A DNA stretch of 64,000 bases from Dipteris shenzhenensis. Taxonomy: Eukaryota; Polypodiophyta; Polypodiopsida; Gleicheniales. The notes under the pieces were generated by a model. The model worked only from the letters and a program-made list of their open reading frames with translations. It did no database searches and had not been told where the DNA came from. The translations under genes and the position numbers were made by a program. The first letter of the stretch is position 1; every line of letters begins with the position of its first letter. Shown one piece after another: positions 31,406-43,061 of the stretch. The stretch is from NCBI GenBank assembly GCA_047967505.1, contig CM106539.1; one strand, written 5' to 3'.

Positions 31406-34069
31406 ATGGTGGTGCATCTTCTTCAGCAGGAACTTCAAAAGAAACTGTCTTCTACTCAAATGCTGGCAAAGGTAGAGACAGAGGTAGAGGAGGCCGATCC
31501 TGCAGGTCGTGGTAGAAATCAGAATATGCAGCAAACGCAAGAAAACCAGTCCTATGCAGGAGGACATGGTAACTCTAGAGGCAGGGGGAGCCAAAGAGGC
31601 CGTGGTGGATGGCAGAGAGGCCAAAATGCAAACAGCAATGTTGAATGCTACTATTGTGGCAAAATGGGTCATATGGCTAAGGATTGCTATAAAAAGCAGA
31701 ATGACATTATGAATGGAAAATTGCAGCAAGGCAATTATGCATCTTCTAGCAGGCAGGGTGATGACAGAAATGAGCATCTATTTATGGTGCAGCATATGAC
31801 CAATTCTGTGACAAGTGCAGAAGACCAAAATGATGTGTGGTATGTTGACTCAGGTGCGTCAAACCACATGACAGGTCATGCAGAATGGATGCAAGATGCA
31901 AGGAAAATGGAAAAGCCAGGATTTGTGGAGACTGGTGATGATACTGCACATCCTATTGTGCAGCTTGGCAAAATTCCTTTGTCTATGCAGGATGGGAAAA
32001 AGAAATACTTGTTTGATGTATTTCATGTCCCGAACATCACCAAGAACCTGGTTTCTGTTGGTCAGATGGTTGAGCAGGGCTTGCAGGTCAGATTTAATCC
32101 TCATGGATGCTTTGTTGAGGTTATGAAAAATAATGGTCGCTTGATAGCAAAAGGAAAGAAGAAGGGCAGGATGTTTACGTTGGATGCAGACATGCCTGAA
32201 TTGAGTGCAACAATGTTTGCACATGGGACCGGTGTAGTTGCAGATATTGATATCTGGCACAAACGCATTGGTCATGTAAATATACAGTGACTTAAATCAA
32301 TACAAGCCCAAAATATTGTTGCAGGATTGCCTAAATTCAAGGTTGCAGAAATGCACAAGGTTTGTGAAGCCTGTCAATTTGGGAAACAGGCAAGGAAACC
32401 TTTTCCTAAGCATGTTCAAGAGAGTAAAAAACCATTGGAATTAATCCACTCTGATGTGTGGACTACAAAAGCTGCATCTATTGGAGGCTGTCACTATTTT
32501 GTCACATTTATTGATGACTTCAGCAGAAAACTGTGGGTGTATTTTATGAAAAAGAAAAGTGAAGTGTTTGGGCACTTCAAAGCTTTCAAAGCTATGGTTG
32601 GAAAAGAAATAGGCCTGCAAATAAAATGCCTAAGGTCAGATGGAGGGAGAGAGTACCTCTCAAATGAGTTTGCAAGGTTCTTGCAGGACCATGGTATAAA
32701 GCAGCAATATTCATGCAGTCATACCCCACAGCAAAATGGAATTGCAGAAAGAAAAAACAGGCATATTGGAGAGGTATCTCGGGCTAAGCTAAATGAAAAA
32801 GAAATGAACAGGACTCCCACTGCAGCAATACATGGCATGACGCCAAAGGAGATGTATACTGGTAGGAAACCATATATTTCTCATTTGAAGATTTTTGGTT
32901 GCATTGCCTATGTCCATGTGCCAGATGAGTTGAGGTCCAAGTTGGATCCAAAAGCTGAGAAGTGCGTCTTTATTGGTTATTCTCTGCAGCAAAAAGGGTA
33001 TAGATGCTATAACCCTTCTACACGTAAGTTCACAGTGAGAAGAGATGTTGTTTTTGATGAGATGAGCAGCTGGTATAAACCAGCAAATGTGATGATTGAT
33101 GTAGATGCACAAAATGGTAATGCTGCACAGAATGCACAGCAGCAATCACAAAATATCAGTGGGCCTGGAGTGTCCTCTACCAGTGGTTCACATACTTCAC
33201 CATGGACAGGCAGATTGAGATCAGGAGAATCCCCTCAAAGCAATGCAGAGAGTGGTACGCATGTATCACGAAAAGGAAAAGAGAAGGTAGATCAGCCCAT
33301 GTTTGATGTGAATGCAGGTCACTCTTGTGTGGATGGTGAATCTAGTGGCTCAGAACAGAGCATTGATGATGAGTTGGGTATTCCTTCTGTTGTTACACCT
33401 AGAGTAAGGAAGACCAGGGATGTTTTGAGAGCACCTGGAAGTGAGCCTATTTTGCGCAGGTCTACCAGGGTCAGGTATCCTGTGGATAGGCTGAAATATG
33501 ATGGATTTACAGCCATTCACTATGCCTATATGGTCAAAGTGATACAGGAACCAGAACCCACTTCTTTTGAGCAAGCCATGGGAAATGAAAAATGGGAGAA
33601 AGCCATGGATGAAGAAATGGATGCCTTGGATGCAAATGCTACATGGGAATTGGTGCCTTTGCCTAAAGGCAAGAATGCAATTGGTTGTAAGTGGGTTTAT
33701 AAGATCAAGCACAATGCAGATGGTTCTATGAATAGATACAAGGCAAGATTAGTTGTCAAGGGGTATGCACAGACATATGGCATTGATTATGAAGAAACTT
33801 TCAGCCCGGTTGCAAGGATGGCAACCGTAAGAGTAGCCATTGCTATGGCTGCATCAAAGGGATGGTCTTTACATCAGATGAATGTAAAGAATGCCTTCTT
33901 GCATGGTGATTTGCAAGAAGAGGTCTTTATGGAGCAGCCAGCAGGTTATGTTCATGCTATTCATCCTGAGTTTGTTTGTAGGTTGAAGAAAGCCTTGTAT
34001 GGCTTGAAGCAAGCACCTAGAGCATGGTCTGACAAGATAGGACATCATCTTGTCACTATTGGCTTTTAG
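31406..34069 (+). pseudogene. Copia-D2 knuckle, protease, integrase and RT N-terminal part
   Basis: One frame with a single internal stop, the TGA at 32288-32290. In order: knuckle CYYCGKMGHMAKDC (about 31645), protease VDSGASNHMTGH (about 31845), pre-integrase WHKRIGHVNIQ, integrase zinc region CEACQFGKQ, LELIHSDVWT, LRSDGGREY, GIAERKNRH, then RT with NAIGCKWVYKI and NVKNAFLHGDL. A net 48-nt in-frame deletion removes the LPD..YWAEAVATAVYM helix after the integrase core. The frame ends at a TAG (34067-34069) where D1 has CAG. Confidence 0.92.
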
Positions 34070-35137
34070 ATTTCCAAGGCAGATTTCTCACTTTATGTGA
34101 GAAAAACATAGAAAGGTATTATGTTGCTTGTCATTTATGTTGATAGTTTGATCATCACAGGTGATAGTGATGAAGATATCATTCATGTGAAAATGCTATT
34201 TAAGTAGAAGTTTGAGATGAAGGATTTGGGAGAGCTGCGCTATTTCTTGGGCATTGAGGTGATTAGATCACCAACTGGGATACAGCTCTTGCAGAGGCAG
34301 TATGGATTGGACATGCTGTCCAAATATGGGATGACAAGCTGTAAGCCTATTTCAGTTCCTTTGGAGCAGAATGTGAAGTTGAGCGCAGATGCAGGTGAGC
34401 TTCTGGAAGACCCTACTATGTACAGACGCATAGTAGGAAGTTTGATTTATATGACTATTATCAGGCCAAATTTGAGCTATGCTATTGGATTGGTAAGTCA
34501 GTTTATGCAGGCTCCAAGGAAACCGCATTTTGATGCGGCTAGACGCATACTCAGGTATGTGAAGTCCACATTGCACTATGGACTATTTTATGAGGCTGGG
34601 GTTCAAAGACAATTGCATGGATACACTGATGCTGATTGGGCTAGTAGTATTTCTGATAGACGATCTACCAGTGGATATGTGTTCTCTTTTGGGAGTGCTG
34701 CAGTCACTTGGAGCAGCAAGAAACAACCTACAGCTACCTTGTCGAGCACAGAGGCTGAGTACAGGGGTGCAACAATGGCTGCATGTGAGGTAGCTTGGTT
34801 GCATAAGCTACTCTATGATATGCATCAGTCTACAGATGGGCCAGTTATCATTTATTGTGAGAACATGAGCAGTATATACTTGGCAAATAACCCAGTCTAT
34901 CATGCTAGAACAAAGCACATTGAGGTGCATTATCACTATGTGCGAGAGAAGGTTTTACTAGCTCTTATTGATCTAGTTTATGTCAGCACAGAGGATCAGG
35001 TAGCTGACATATTCACGAAAGCATTGGGCGTAGAGAAGCTGCACAAGTTCAGAGACCTGCTTGGTGTGCAGGATTTGGAATTGAGCTCGAGGGGGAGTGT
35101 TGAGATATCGAGCTCCACTCGCGATATGCCAGGGTGA
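34070..35137 (+). pseudogene. Copia-D2 RT C-terminus and RNase H
   Basis: Same frame as the preceding segment. Catalytic motif reads VIYVDSLIITG (second Asp replaced by Ser, about 34140). TAG codons lie at 34109-34111 and 34205-34207. From 34208 the frame is open to 35137: FEMKDLGELRYFLGIEVI, SLIYMTIIRPNLSYAIG, DADWASSISDRRSTSGY, SSTEAEYRG and CENMSSIY (Asp of CDN replaced by Glu). The frame ends inside the LTR. RNase H is essentially intact, RT is not. Confidence 0.93.
35088..35097 (+). other. Copia-D2 polypurine tract
   Basis: CGAGGGGGAG abutting the 3' LTR. Confidence 0.85.
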
Positions 35138-35449
35138 CTGTTGTGCATTTATGTCACCGACTTGTTAGCTGGAGATGCGGTTGGTACACCGCCCACGAAT
35201 AATAGCTGGATGATAGCTATCCTTATCTACACTAGTTCGTGGCTCAGTTAGTATGCCACCTTAGTTAGTTGAGTTTGGTTTGAGACCCACATATAGGGTT
35301 CTTCTATTTCTTTGTACTAGAGTTCTTTTGGCTTTCACAACTTAGAAGAGGAAAACTGTTTTCAGCCTCCACCTGTGTGTGTATTCCCCCATTGTGCATG
35401 TGAGAAAGCCGCAAGTGAGACTCCTTCCCTCTCTCCCACAATCTTCACA
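35098..35449 (+). repeat. Copia-D2 3' LTR
   Basis: 352 bp, partner of 29998-30350; followed by TAGAG at 35450-35454, the right copy of the target duplication. Confidence 0.95.
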
Positions 35450-35454
35450 TAGAG

Positions 35455-36900
35455 TATGTTGGATGGTAGTGGAAGAGGGCAGGGGGTTGTGAGAATTCTG
35501 AGGAAATTTTGCAAGAGTCTGAGGGAAACTGCTATGATGATGACCTGATGGGATAGGGTCTATTATATAGATTTTGTATCCCCATAGTCAACGGGATTTT
35601 CAGACGGCGACAATCGATGAGATTCTTCGATGGCCGATGATCGGTGTGATATGAGGACGATGGCGACGGTCGGGTGAGATGCCTACCATATTGACTCACC
35701 TAGACCTAGACTCAATGATTATGAGGAATGCATTGTGGGCAGACGCCATGCTGCCGCATAGCATGTTAAAAGCCACGTAGAGTAAGTGTCCAGCTTGTGT
35801 TTTACCTTGGATGCCAGAGGCACATTTGTGTTGTGACTAGTTGTCATGAAATGGTCCGTTGTTGTGGGGGGAGTGGGTTCTTGTGTAACTGCCCTTGGCA
35901 CAAACCCTTGCTTTCGTGAGTAGGATGATACCATCAGAGATGGTACATTTGCAATTAACCTCGAGGGTTTGCCTTCGGATTTGGAGGGAGGTTCTTGTGT
36001 AACACCCCGTAGTGTAGGGGTCGGTTCTTGGGCTGCTCCCTTGCTACCTTTGGTGACCTTCGTGTTGAGTTGGACTATTCATGGTAATAGAGCGTGTTTA
36101 GGACTTTGGGGCTAGTTTTTTGCATTTGGTTCGTCAGTAGGTTCTTGTGGTTCTGCATCTCAGGTCCACACAGGTTCTTGTGTTGCTACCTTTGGAACCT
36201 TTGCGGTTTGTACATTCATCTTTGGCACCCAGGCAACCTTCTTGCCTTGGTCCCCCAAGTGCTTGGTGGGGACATAGCGGTTGGGAGGATGTTGCAGTGG
36301 AGGAGGTGGATTGGAGCTTGGAGTTCGAAGCATGGGATGGCAGCATGTTCTTCTTTTGAGCATGGATGCCTTTGGGAGAGATGTCTTTGGAGGAATTAGG
36401 GTCTTGTGTGTTGCTTGGACCCTCTCTGGATGTTGGCTCTGGTTGAAGTAGCATTTTGAGCACAGAGGATAGCCGCTTGTACTTGATGTTCCCGACTAAT
36501 TGGAGGATGGCAATGGTGGCAAAATGGGCAATGGCATCGGGTTGCCACTGCGGCTGGCCTTCTTCTCCCTTCGAGATTGGACTCTTGTCAGGGGGTTGGA
36601 GTTGGATGGGGCTTTCGGTCCGCCTTCTTGTGTAACTTTGTTGTCGTGGGCTGATGAGGGTTGACCTGAAGGAGCAGGACTTGGTCCACAAAAGTGGGAC
36701 TATCACCGTTCTACCACCATTTGTGAGCAAATCGGTTTGGCTGTGCTAGTCCATTTGATAGTTCAAGGCGTAGCGCCAAGTTCTTCCCAATATGATCTGT
36801 TTGTCAGTTGCTTCTATGGGGAGAACATAAAAGCATATTTCTATTGCCTGTACTTAAATTCACAAAACCCAAGGTTTGTATGAGTTGGCCATTGATAGCT
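35455..36900 (-). pseudogene. Ser/Pro/Gln-rich coding remnant downstream of a retropepsin
   Basis: Minus-strand frames at 36730-36134 and 35934-35719 are rich in Ser, Pro, Thr and Gln (SPIQLQPPDKSPISKGEEGQ; NVPLASKVKHKLDTYS) and have no motif I recognise. They follow the retropepsin-like domain at 36902-37110 in the same direction and, before Copia-D2 inserted, would have led into the ORF at 29989-29095. They look like low-complexity linker of a retroelement protein. Frames are broken several times. Confidence 0.35.
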
Positions 36901-37110
36901 CTTACTGAAGTGACGGTGAGGGTAGGGGTACCTGTAGTTTTTCCCATACCTCTCGGGAGAAGAAGTTGTGGCTTGCTCTCAGATCCATGAGTGCCCTGAT
37001 GTGCATGCATGGGACTTGCATTTGAACAAGCAACCTAGATGGTTCTACTATTAGCTCATCTGTTAGTTCCATCCGTTTAGTCGTTGCCTTAAGTAGTGTC
37101 ATTTGCTTAT
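36780..37110 (-). pseudogene. retropepsin-like domain downstream of Gypsy-E integrase
   Basis: Minus strand: DELIVEPSRLLVQMQV, then IRALMDLRASHNFFSREVWEKL, then after stops DKQIILGRTWR (about 36790). This is the pattern of a retroviral-type aspartic protease: the flap/active-site region (normally D-S-G-A-[ST]-H-N-F, here D-L-R-A-S-H-N-F) and the ILG motif. The active-site Ser-Gly is changed to Leu-Arg. In Gypsy elements the protease precedes RT; here it lies after the integrase C-terminus, in the same orientation. It is either the start of a second, gag-less Gypsy copy or an extra protease-bearing ORF. Confidence 0.6.
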
Positions 37111-37127
37111 GCTGTTTGAGTTTAGCG

Positions 37128-37400
37128 TTATGGGCTCTGGCTTTCTTCGATGGCCTGGCGTTTCATCCTGGCTACCTCAGCCTTGAGTTTTTTTTCCTTA
37201 TGGATGGCTTGAAGGGTAGACAATGTGAGTGGTCCATAGTATCTTTTTAATTTGCTCCCATTAAGGTAGCCATCCATTTCTCTCCCATCAAGGGTGGCTA
37301 TTCGGGACACCCTTGTGGAGTGCACATGGTAGGGACCCATACCTTAGTACTTGAGCTTGCGCTTGGTATTGCGGACATTGTAGAGGAGTGCTAAATCCCC
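37128..37400 (-). pseudogene. Gypsy-E integrase C-terminal module
   Basis: GPYHVHSTRVSRIATLDG, REMDGYLNGSKLKRYYG and a Lys/Arg/Glu-rich tail: the GPY-type C-terminal module of a plant Gypsy integrase without a chromodomain. One stop upstream (about 37345) separates it from FNVRNTKRKLKY. Confidence 0.7.
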
Positions 37401-37695
37401 CTCTGCCAGGTCTTTGTTCTTGAGGTTGCGATCGAACCACTTTTGCATCGAGACTTTTCTACCCAGAGAGAGTAGGATGCACACAACCTTGTCTCTTCTA
37501 ACCTTTCAAGGTCAACTACTCATTCTACTAATGCATTCTCTATAAGTCTTTTCTTGATGGTAAGGCAGAGACTAGGCACTACATATTCCATTGGCATCAT
37601 CGCCTCCACCTTGAAGGCTAGGCTAAAGGGTTATAGTGCATGGCCACTTTGTAGGACGTTCTATAGGCCCATAATGCTGCTATGAGCTTATGCTC

Positions 37696-38115
37696 CTAGT
37701 CGGTACAACTGGCATCTACTACACAAAATATGATCTTACAGCAAGTTTTATTGAAGCTCTCAGCTAAGCCATTTTCCCTAGGGTAATACGGCGTTGACTT
37801 CCTATGTATGATCATAAACTCACTAGTCAAGATTGCTATTGCTTCATTGGGAAAATGAGTTCCTAGATCACTGACTAACTCCAAGGGACATCCAAACTGT
37901 GTGATGACTTGTTCAGATAAGAATTTGGTGGTGGATCTCACGTTTGTCTTCATGGTGGCTCTCCCTTCTACCCACTTGGTGAAGTAATCGGTGGCCAAGA
38001 TGACGTATTTGGCCCTAGTTCCCTTAGCTATTGAGCTTATGGGTCCAATAAAATCTATGCCCCATTTCTTGAAGGGTTGATCGATCAAGATTCCAATCAA
38101 GGGCATCATGTCCAC
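37696..38115 (-). pseudogene. Gypsy-E integrase core
   Basis: All three catalytic positions are visible: KKWGIDFIGPI (Asp), LVSDLGTHFPNEA (Asp) and ENGLAESFNKT (Glu), with TDYFTKWVE between. The upstream zinc-binding part (about 38120-38240) is degraded. About 280 bp between this and the C-terminal module (37400-37690) show no clear frame, so the catalytic core is cut off from the rest. Confidence 0.82.
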
Positions 38116-38412
38116 ATTGTGTGGGATTTGGATACACTGGCAAGGGTTGCACTACTTGATGAATTTGGCCGCATCTCCAAAGAGAGTTGGCCACTAAAGG
38201 CCAGCTTGGAGCACCTTACGTGCTGTAACATCAGTGGAAAAATGACCTCCTGTGATTACCAAGTGGGCTTCCTCAAGCACATCGATGTATTCATGCTTGC
38301 ACACACATCTTTGCAGGATGCCATCCTTGCCCTTGTGGTATAGTTGGCCTACTATTAACTAGTATGGCATTGCATCCTTAATGAGTTTGAGGGCTCTATC
38401 CTTCTTAAGGGC

Positions 38413-39162
38413 CTAGCCAAGGGGTAGGATGTTGGCCAAGTAGTGACCGATCTTGATAGGCCATTCAAAGACAATGTCAAGGAAGAAGAGAGAAGCGTCA
38501 GGGAGGTCATCTTCGACTCCCATTGGGGCTTCACGGTTTGGGATTCTCAACAGGTGGTCGGCCAAGACATGGGTTTTCCCTTTACATACACCGACTGTGA
38601 AGTGGAACTCCAAGAGGATTAGCATCCACCAGGTGATGCGTCTAGTCATGCAGGGCTTGTTGACCAAGTATAACAATGCTTGGTGGTCCACGAAGAAGAC
38701 AAACTTGTTAGCTAACAAGTTGTACTTCAACTTCTTGACTGCATAGACCATGGCCAGACCTTCCCTCTTGATTGTGTAGTTAATTGTGTAGTTAACCTCA
38801 GTCTCATTTAGTTGGCAGCTCGCAAAGTATACCGGGTAGTCCAGGTAATGCTCCCCTGGTTGGGCTAACACACACCTGATAGAAAAAAAGTTGGAGGCAT
38901 CGATATGGACATGGAATAGTATATTCCAATCGGGTGATCTTAGCATTGGTACAGTGGCTAGAGCTAGTTTGAGGGTTTCAAAACATTTTTGGCATTCCTC
39001 GGTCCACTCAAAGGATACTAGTAGTTCGTATAAGGGGCAGGCTATGTTCGTGTAGAACAAGATGAACCTCCTATAATAGCCCGTGTGACTAGTAAATCGT
39101 TGGACTCCCTTGGCGTTGGCATGGAATCCTCTTTTCGAATCTGGTATAAGTGTACATTCCAT
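38413..39162 (-). pseudogene. Gypsy-E RT C-terminus and RNase H
   Basis: A single 249-codon frame. It opens in the RT connection (KGVQRFTSHTGYYRRF, ECQKCFETLKLAL) and continues into RNase H (DWNILFHVHIDAS, GEHYLDYPVYFAS, EVNYT and FVFFVDHQALLYLVNKP), ending with GKTHVLADHLLRIPN. The RT palm with its catalytic motifs is deleted upstream: the frame jumps from ECTLIPDSKR into the connection. A 15-bp in-frame tandem duplication gives NYTINYTIKRE. Confidence 0.85.
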
Positions 39163-40260
39163 AGCATGTTTCCATCTAATTAAAATTGAGTCATAAGAGA
39201 TGAGGCTTTCGAGTGAAGTCCATGACTACAAACCTAATAGGGTACGTGAATTCGAATACCTTAATGTTTATGCTAGTAAGCACTCCCAAGGGCTCTACAC
39301 TTTTGCCATCGGCTAACTTTACTACCAAATGGCTTTTCTTGAGTGCGGACTTTCCCCACTTTTCCTAGCGTTCCTTGGTACAGACACTTTTACTCCCGAT
39401 CCCCCATCCAGGATGGCATCAACCTTTTGGTGTTAATAGATTATGGGAATAGTGCCATTCGTGTCACAAAGTACTGGCCTAGCTTGTTGATGGGAACCTT
39501 GAGTAGGTTCTACCCCTTTTTCAGCGATGATTGGTTGGGCTTAGGGCTTGCAGGGCCCAAGGGTAAGACTGGTCTATTCATCCAATTGGATAGATCGCAC
39601 CACAGGATGGGATTTCCTCTTAGCAGGGAGGCGATCGGCATTTTTAACTCTATTGATAGGAAGGCAACCAACCCAGCACTATTGTAGGGTTCTTGTGAAG
39701 ACTCTCCTTCCATGGATAATAGGTCCTCGAAACCATAAAGGTCTCCTTCCTCCCATAGGTTTTGTAGCACTGGGTCTTTTTGGAACATTTTTTGCATCAA
39801 ATCTGGAGCTTCTAAGTGATCAAAGCTGAAATGTTCCTCTTCCTCCACCTTTTCTGGCACCTTGAGTGATTTCACCCCTTGGTGGCCCATTAGGTGAGTT
39901 GGATGGATAGTATCCAACCCTCTATGGTATTTGAGTCGATGCTTGAACTTCTCTTGTTGGCAGTCCCGTACCAAGTTCTTAGCATCTATTACATATTGCT
40001 TTTCTAGGACCGGGTCAGGATAGGTCTCCTTATAGGAGGGCGAGGGCTAGGCCTTGGGCTAGCACTGGCTTTTTTACTTATGGACTAAGAGGTACCTCAG
40101 GGTCACCCTGGGTGGATGCACATTTAGAAGCAAAGGAGGTGGCGAGAGTGGTTGTCTCCTCATCAGAACCATCCTGGATAAGCACCTGGTCAGACCCATC
40201 ACCTACCCGTATGGCCTTCTTGGACTGGGGGTCAGGGATGTTGAGGGATCTCAGGGCCAT
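39163..40260 (-). pseudogene. Gypsy-E gag-pol linker/protease-region remnant
   Basis: Minus-strand frames at 40260-40078 and 39974-39510 are protein-like (ECQ/DCQ-type segment VRDCQQEKFKHRLKY; EEEHFSFDHLEAPDLMQKMF). They lie between the knuckle at about 40527-40566 and the RT, where linker and protease are expected. I do not see a convincing protease active site here. Many stops from 39500 to 39170. Confidence 0.45.
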
Positions 40261-40499
40261 GTAGTAGGGACCCTTTATCTTCCCTTGCCAGTTTCCTCAT
40301 TTCCTTGCCTAATGCCTTGGCGTGCATCCTAGTGATGACTTTTAAGGGCACTGCAGCCACCTAACCTTGTTCAATATGCTAAGCAGATTAAGGTTGGTGC
40401 TCTTTGGTGGGATGATCGGGGTTGTCGGTCTTCTCACAGGAATAGATGCTTGATCCCACACCCCACACACAAGGGTGTGGGGTTGGTCATGGGTGGAGT

Positions 40500-42040
40500 G
40501 GTGGGGCTATGATCCCTATAGGGACAGTCCTTCAAGAAATGTGGCCCCTGGCACTTGAAGCAGGACACCAAAGGGTTTGAAGTACCTTGGTAGGAGATTC
40601 ACTTGCTCTATGGGGGCCCTGGCAGGTGTAACATTGGAGCGGGGACCTTCAAGCAATTGAGTTTAGGTCTCTCACCCTTGAGTTCAAGGGAGCAGTTTGG
40701 AACACAGGGACCTGCTAATCCTCTGGCTCCTCCCAGTCATTGGGCACTTCCTCTACCAACACTTGATTGATCAGAGCTATACGAGGTAGTGGAGGTTGAG
40801 GGCATGGTGGTAACGGAGCTAGCTGAGCTCTGTATTGGCTTGAACTGGCCAAAGGACCACCTTACAGAGGGCTAGGCAAAGCCATTAGGGCTAATGGGGA
40901 TCTCATTTGATACATGAGTTGGGAAGGGACCTCAAAAATTGACAATGGGAGGTATCGTGGTTTCCCCACCTATGGCAGGTGCGAAGTAGAGTGCCAGCCT
41001 TGCCCTCAGGCACAGACACTCATTGGAGGGATGGTTGCCATTGCATACCCCACACCAAATGTTGTCTCTAAAAGCTTCGCAAATTTGCTCAAATCGCTCC
41101 ACGTGGGAGACTAGGTCTCCTTCTCCAAGGTATTTGGTCATTAACTTGGAGATAGCTATGGGTCGGCTCCTCGAGGGATTTGCAACCCCTGAGGGAAACA
41201 CTGGGGTGGGTGGAGGTGGTGTGGCCCCCCTTCCTAGGGCATTCGCCAAGATGTGCATTGCCTCATCAGTTAACACTAGTTGAGCAGCTGGTGGGGGTAG
41301 TGTCGCTGTGGGCATAACGGGACATAGGGTTGGTGGCTAGCCCTAGTGGTGGTATCCACGTAGTTGCCAGTACTGGCATTGGAATGGATGTGCCAAGGCC
41401 TACATTCATTAGTGCAATAGGTATGGATGGAAATAGATGTACTCCTGGAGGAGGTGGAACCTGGGGCATGGGAAGGTTCCATGCAATGGGCGATAAGGTG
41501 GAAAATGTGGAGCCCCATAGTTGACGAAAGTTGGTGGCACATGGGCTGTTGGGGGTTCATAAGGCACCCCTCCTTGGAAGCCTCTTGCATCCCCTCGAGT
41601 GGCATCTTGCCCTTGGAACTCCCTCATCCATGGATCTTCATCATCCATGCGTTCCCATTATGGAGGTCTTGCAAAGGAGGAGCGTCCTAGGTCTGTGAAG
41701 GTGATTTTTGTCTCGGACTGTGGTTCAAGAGCTAGATGTTGCTGCCCTTCCCTTCCTATAGACATGCCGGCAAAGGGATTCTCCCTGTCTACTGACTCTA
41801 TTTGGCCTAAACATCTGTACATGTTGGAGAATGTACCTCTTAGCCTGGATGCAACTAAAGGTGCGGGAGAGTTGGGAGAGGCTACACTAGTGAATGGGAC
41901 TTCAGAAGCCCTTGGGCCCAAGGGGTCTTGCATTACCTCGTCCAAGCTCTCCATCTCGTCGGAGCTAGATAGATCTTCCTATCGGGGGCCTATTACCAAG
42001 TGGAGGCTAGGAATCGAGCTTTCAGATCCCCATCTAGGGT
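40500..42040 (-). pseudogene. Gypsy-E gag with CCHC-like knuckles, internally deleted
   Basis: Frames at 41954-41658, 41648-41409 and 41315-40932. The gag N-terminus is Pro/Ala-rich. The core retains KLMTKYLGEGDLVSHVERFE but then jumps directly into a knuckle-like CGVCNGNHPSNEC, so the middle of the capsid domain is missing. A second knuckle (about C-F-K-C-Q-G-P-H-F-L-K-D-C) lies at 40566-40527. Gag would form the particle of a Gypsy element. No LTR could be recognised upstream before LINE-F begins near 42296. Confidence 0.65.
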
Positions 42041-42295
42041 GAAAGGTGGGCTGAGCGTAGCTCAAAGCACTATCTTCCGATACAAGATCCTTGGACAAAA
42101 TTCTCCTGGACCTCAAGTGCATGTATGAGACTTCTAACTAGACACACTTAGGTTGAACTGTATTTCTAGAATTTTTATATTTTGGACTACCCCATAGTTA
42201 TCCCAATGGTCATAGGGATGGCTCTATGGCGATGGGCGTAGGGATCGATTATCGCACTAGGCAGTGGGATACCAGTAGAGCGATGGGTAGAGCGA
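42041..42295. other. short stretch without a gene between Gypsy-E and LINE-F
   Basis: About 250 bp. Contains GATGGGTAGAGCGATGG-like repeats just before the LINE-F endonuclease begins; possibly LINE leader. No target duplication identified. Confidence 0.4.
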
Positions 42296-43061
42296 TGGAA
42301 TGTGAGAGGACTGAAGGGCCACAGATTTACCTCAGATGCAGATGGTCGTAGATTGGGAGTTCGTAGATTGCAATTACTTAGGGACTCCCTTCAGTTTATT
42401 TCCTCAGGGTCCCCTTCAGACATTGTGCTTATCGAAGAGAATAAGCTCTCCCAGGACAGGATTGATAGATGCATATCCTTACTCAGAGGACAGAGCCAGA
42501 CATATTGGAGCCCAGCGGATGGCATGAGGGGAGGAGTTTGCATTTCAGTTTCAGCCAGGTGGGCCTCAGAGATCACCCAAGAGGGTACACTAGTGGAGAG
42601 CAGGGCATGTTATGTTATTCTTCAGATTGAGAGCACAGCAGTTGGTGTTCTCAATGTGTATGCTCCCATGGCTCCAGCCCACAGACGTGCTTTTTGGAGA
42701 TAGCTCAGAGAGTCCCTTCCTCAGGCAGACACCTAGATTGTTGGAGGAGATTTCAACATGGTTGAATTCTCTGAAGACAAGTCGGGCCAGACAGAGGGTG
42801 GCCTTTCTGATAGGGAGAGAGTGGAGTGGGATAGTTTTGTTTTGCATGCTGGACTTCACGATGCAGCTCGATTGGACGACTTTCGTCACTTGGCTGATAG
42901 TCTTCAATTCTCTTGATCCGGGGTTTTCCATGGCTCTCTTTCTTTGGTCAGACTTGATAGGTTTTATATTGGCCAATGGGGCCAGGCTAGAGGAGGACCG
43001 CCTGGGTTATGTTTTATCTAACCATGCTCCAGTCCTATTGAAGATTCTTCCTACCTCTTGA
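42296..43061 (+). pseudogene. LINE-F AP-endonuclease domain
   Basis: Starts WNVRGLKG; DIVLIEENKLSQ carries the catalytic Glu; GVCISVSARWASEI; VLNVYAPM; after a stop at 42703, VGGDFNMVEFSEDKSG; a frame change then gives the DRFYIG segment. It would make the target-site nick. Broken by at least two stops and a shift. Confidence 0.83.

Larger units (their letters stand above)
29998..35449 (+). mobile_element. Copia-D2: young full-length Copia retrotransposon
   Basis: Plus-strand element with LTRs 29998-30350 and 35098-35449 that differ at about seven positions by eye (about 2%), primer site TGGTATCAGAG at 30351, PPT at 35088-35097 and a TAGAG target duplication. Gag is intact up to a 23-nt deletion; from about 31406 to 35137 the pol frame has no frameshift and only four stops (TGA 32288-32290, TAG 34067-34069, TAG 34109-34111, TAG 34205-34207). 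The first and last are shared with Copia-D1. Catalytic YVDD is YVDS, so its own RT would be inactive. Confidence 0.96.

Noticed and set aside
36000-42200. An LTR pair for Gypsy-E
   Set aside because: I could not find a repeated terminal sequence on both sides; LINE-F abuts one end and the other end merges with unidentified coding remnants.
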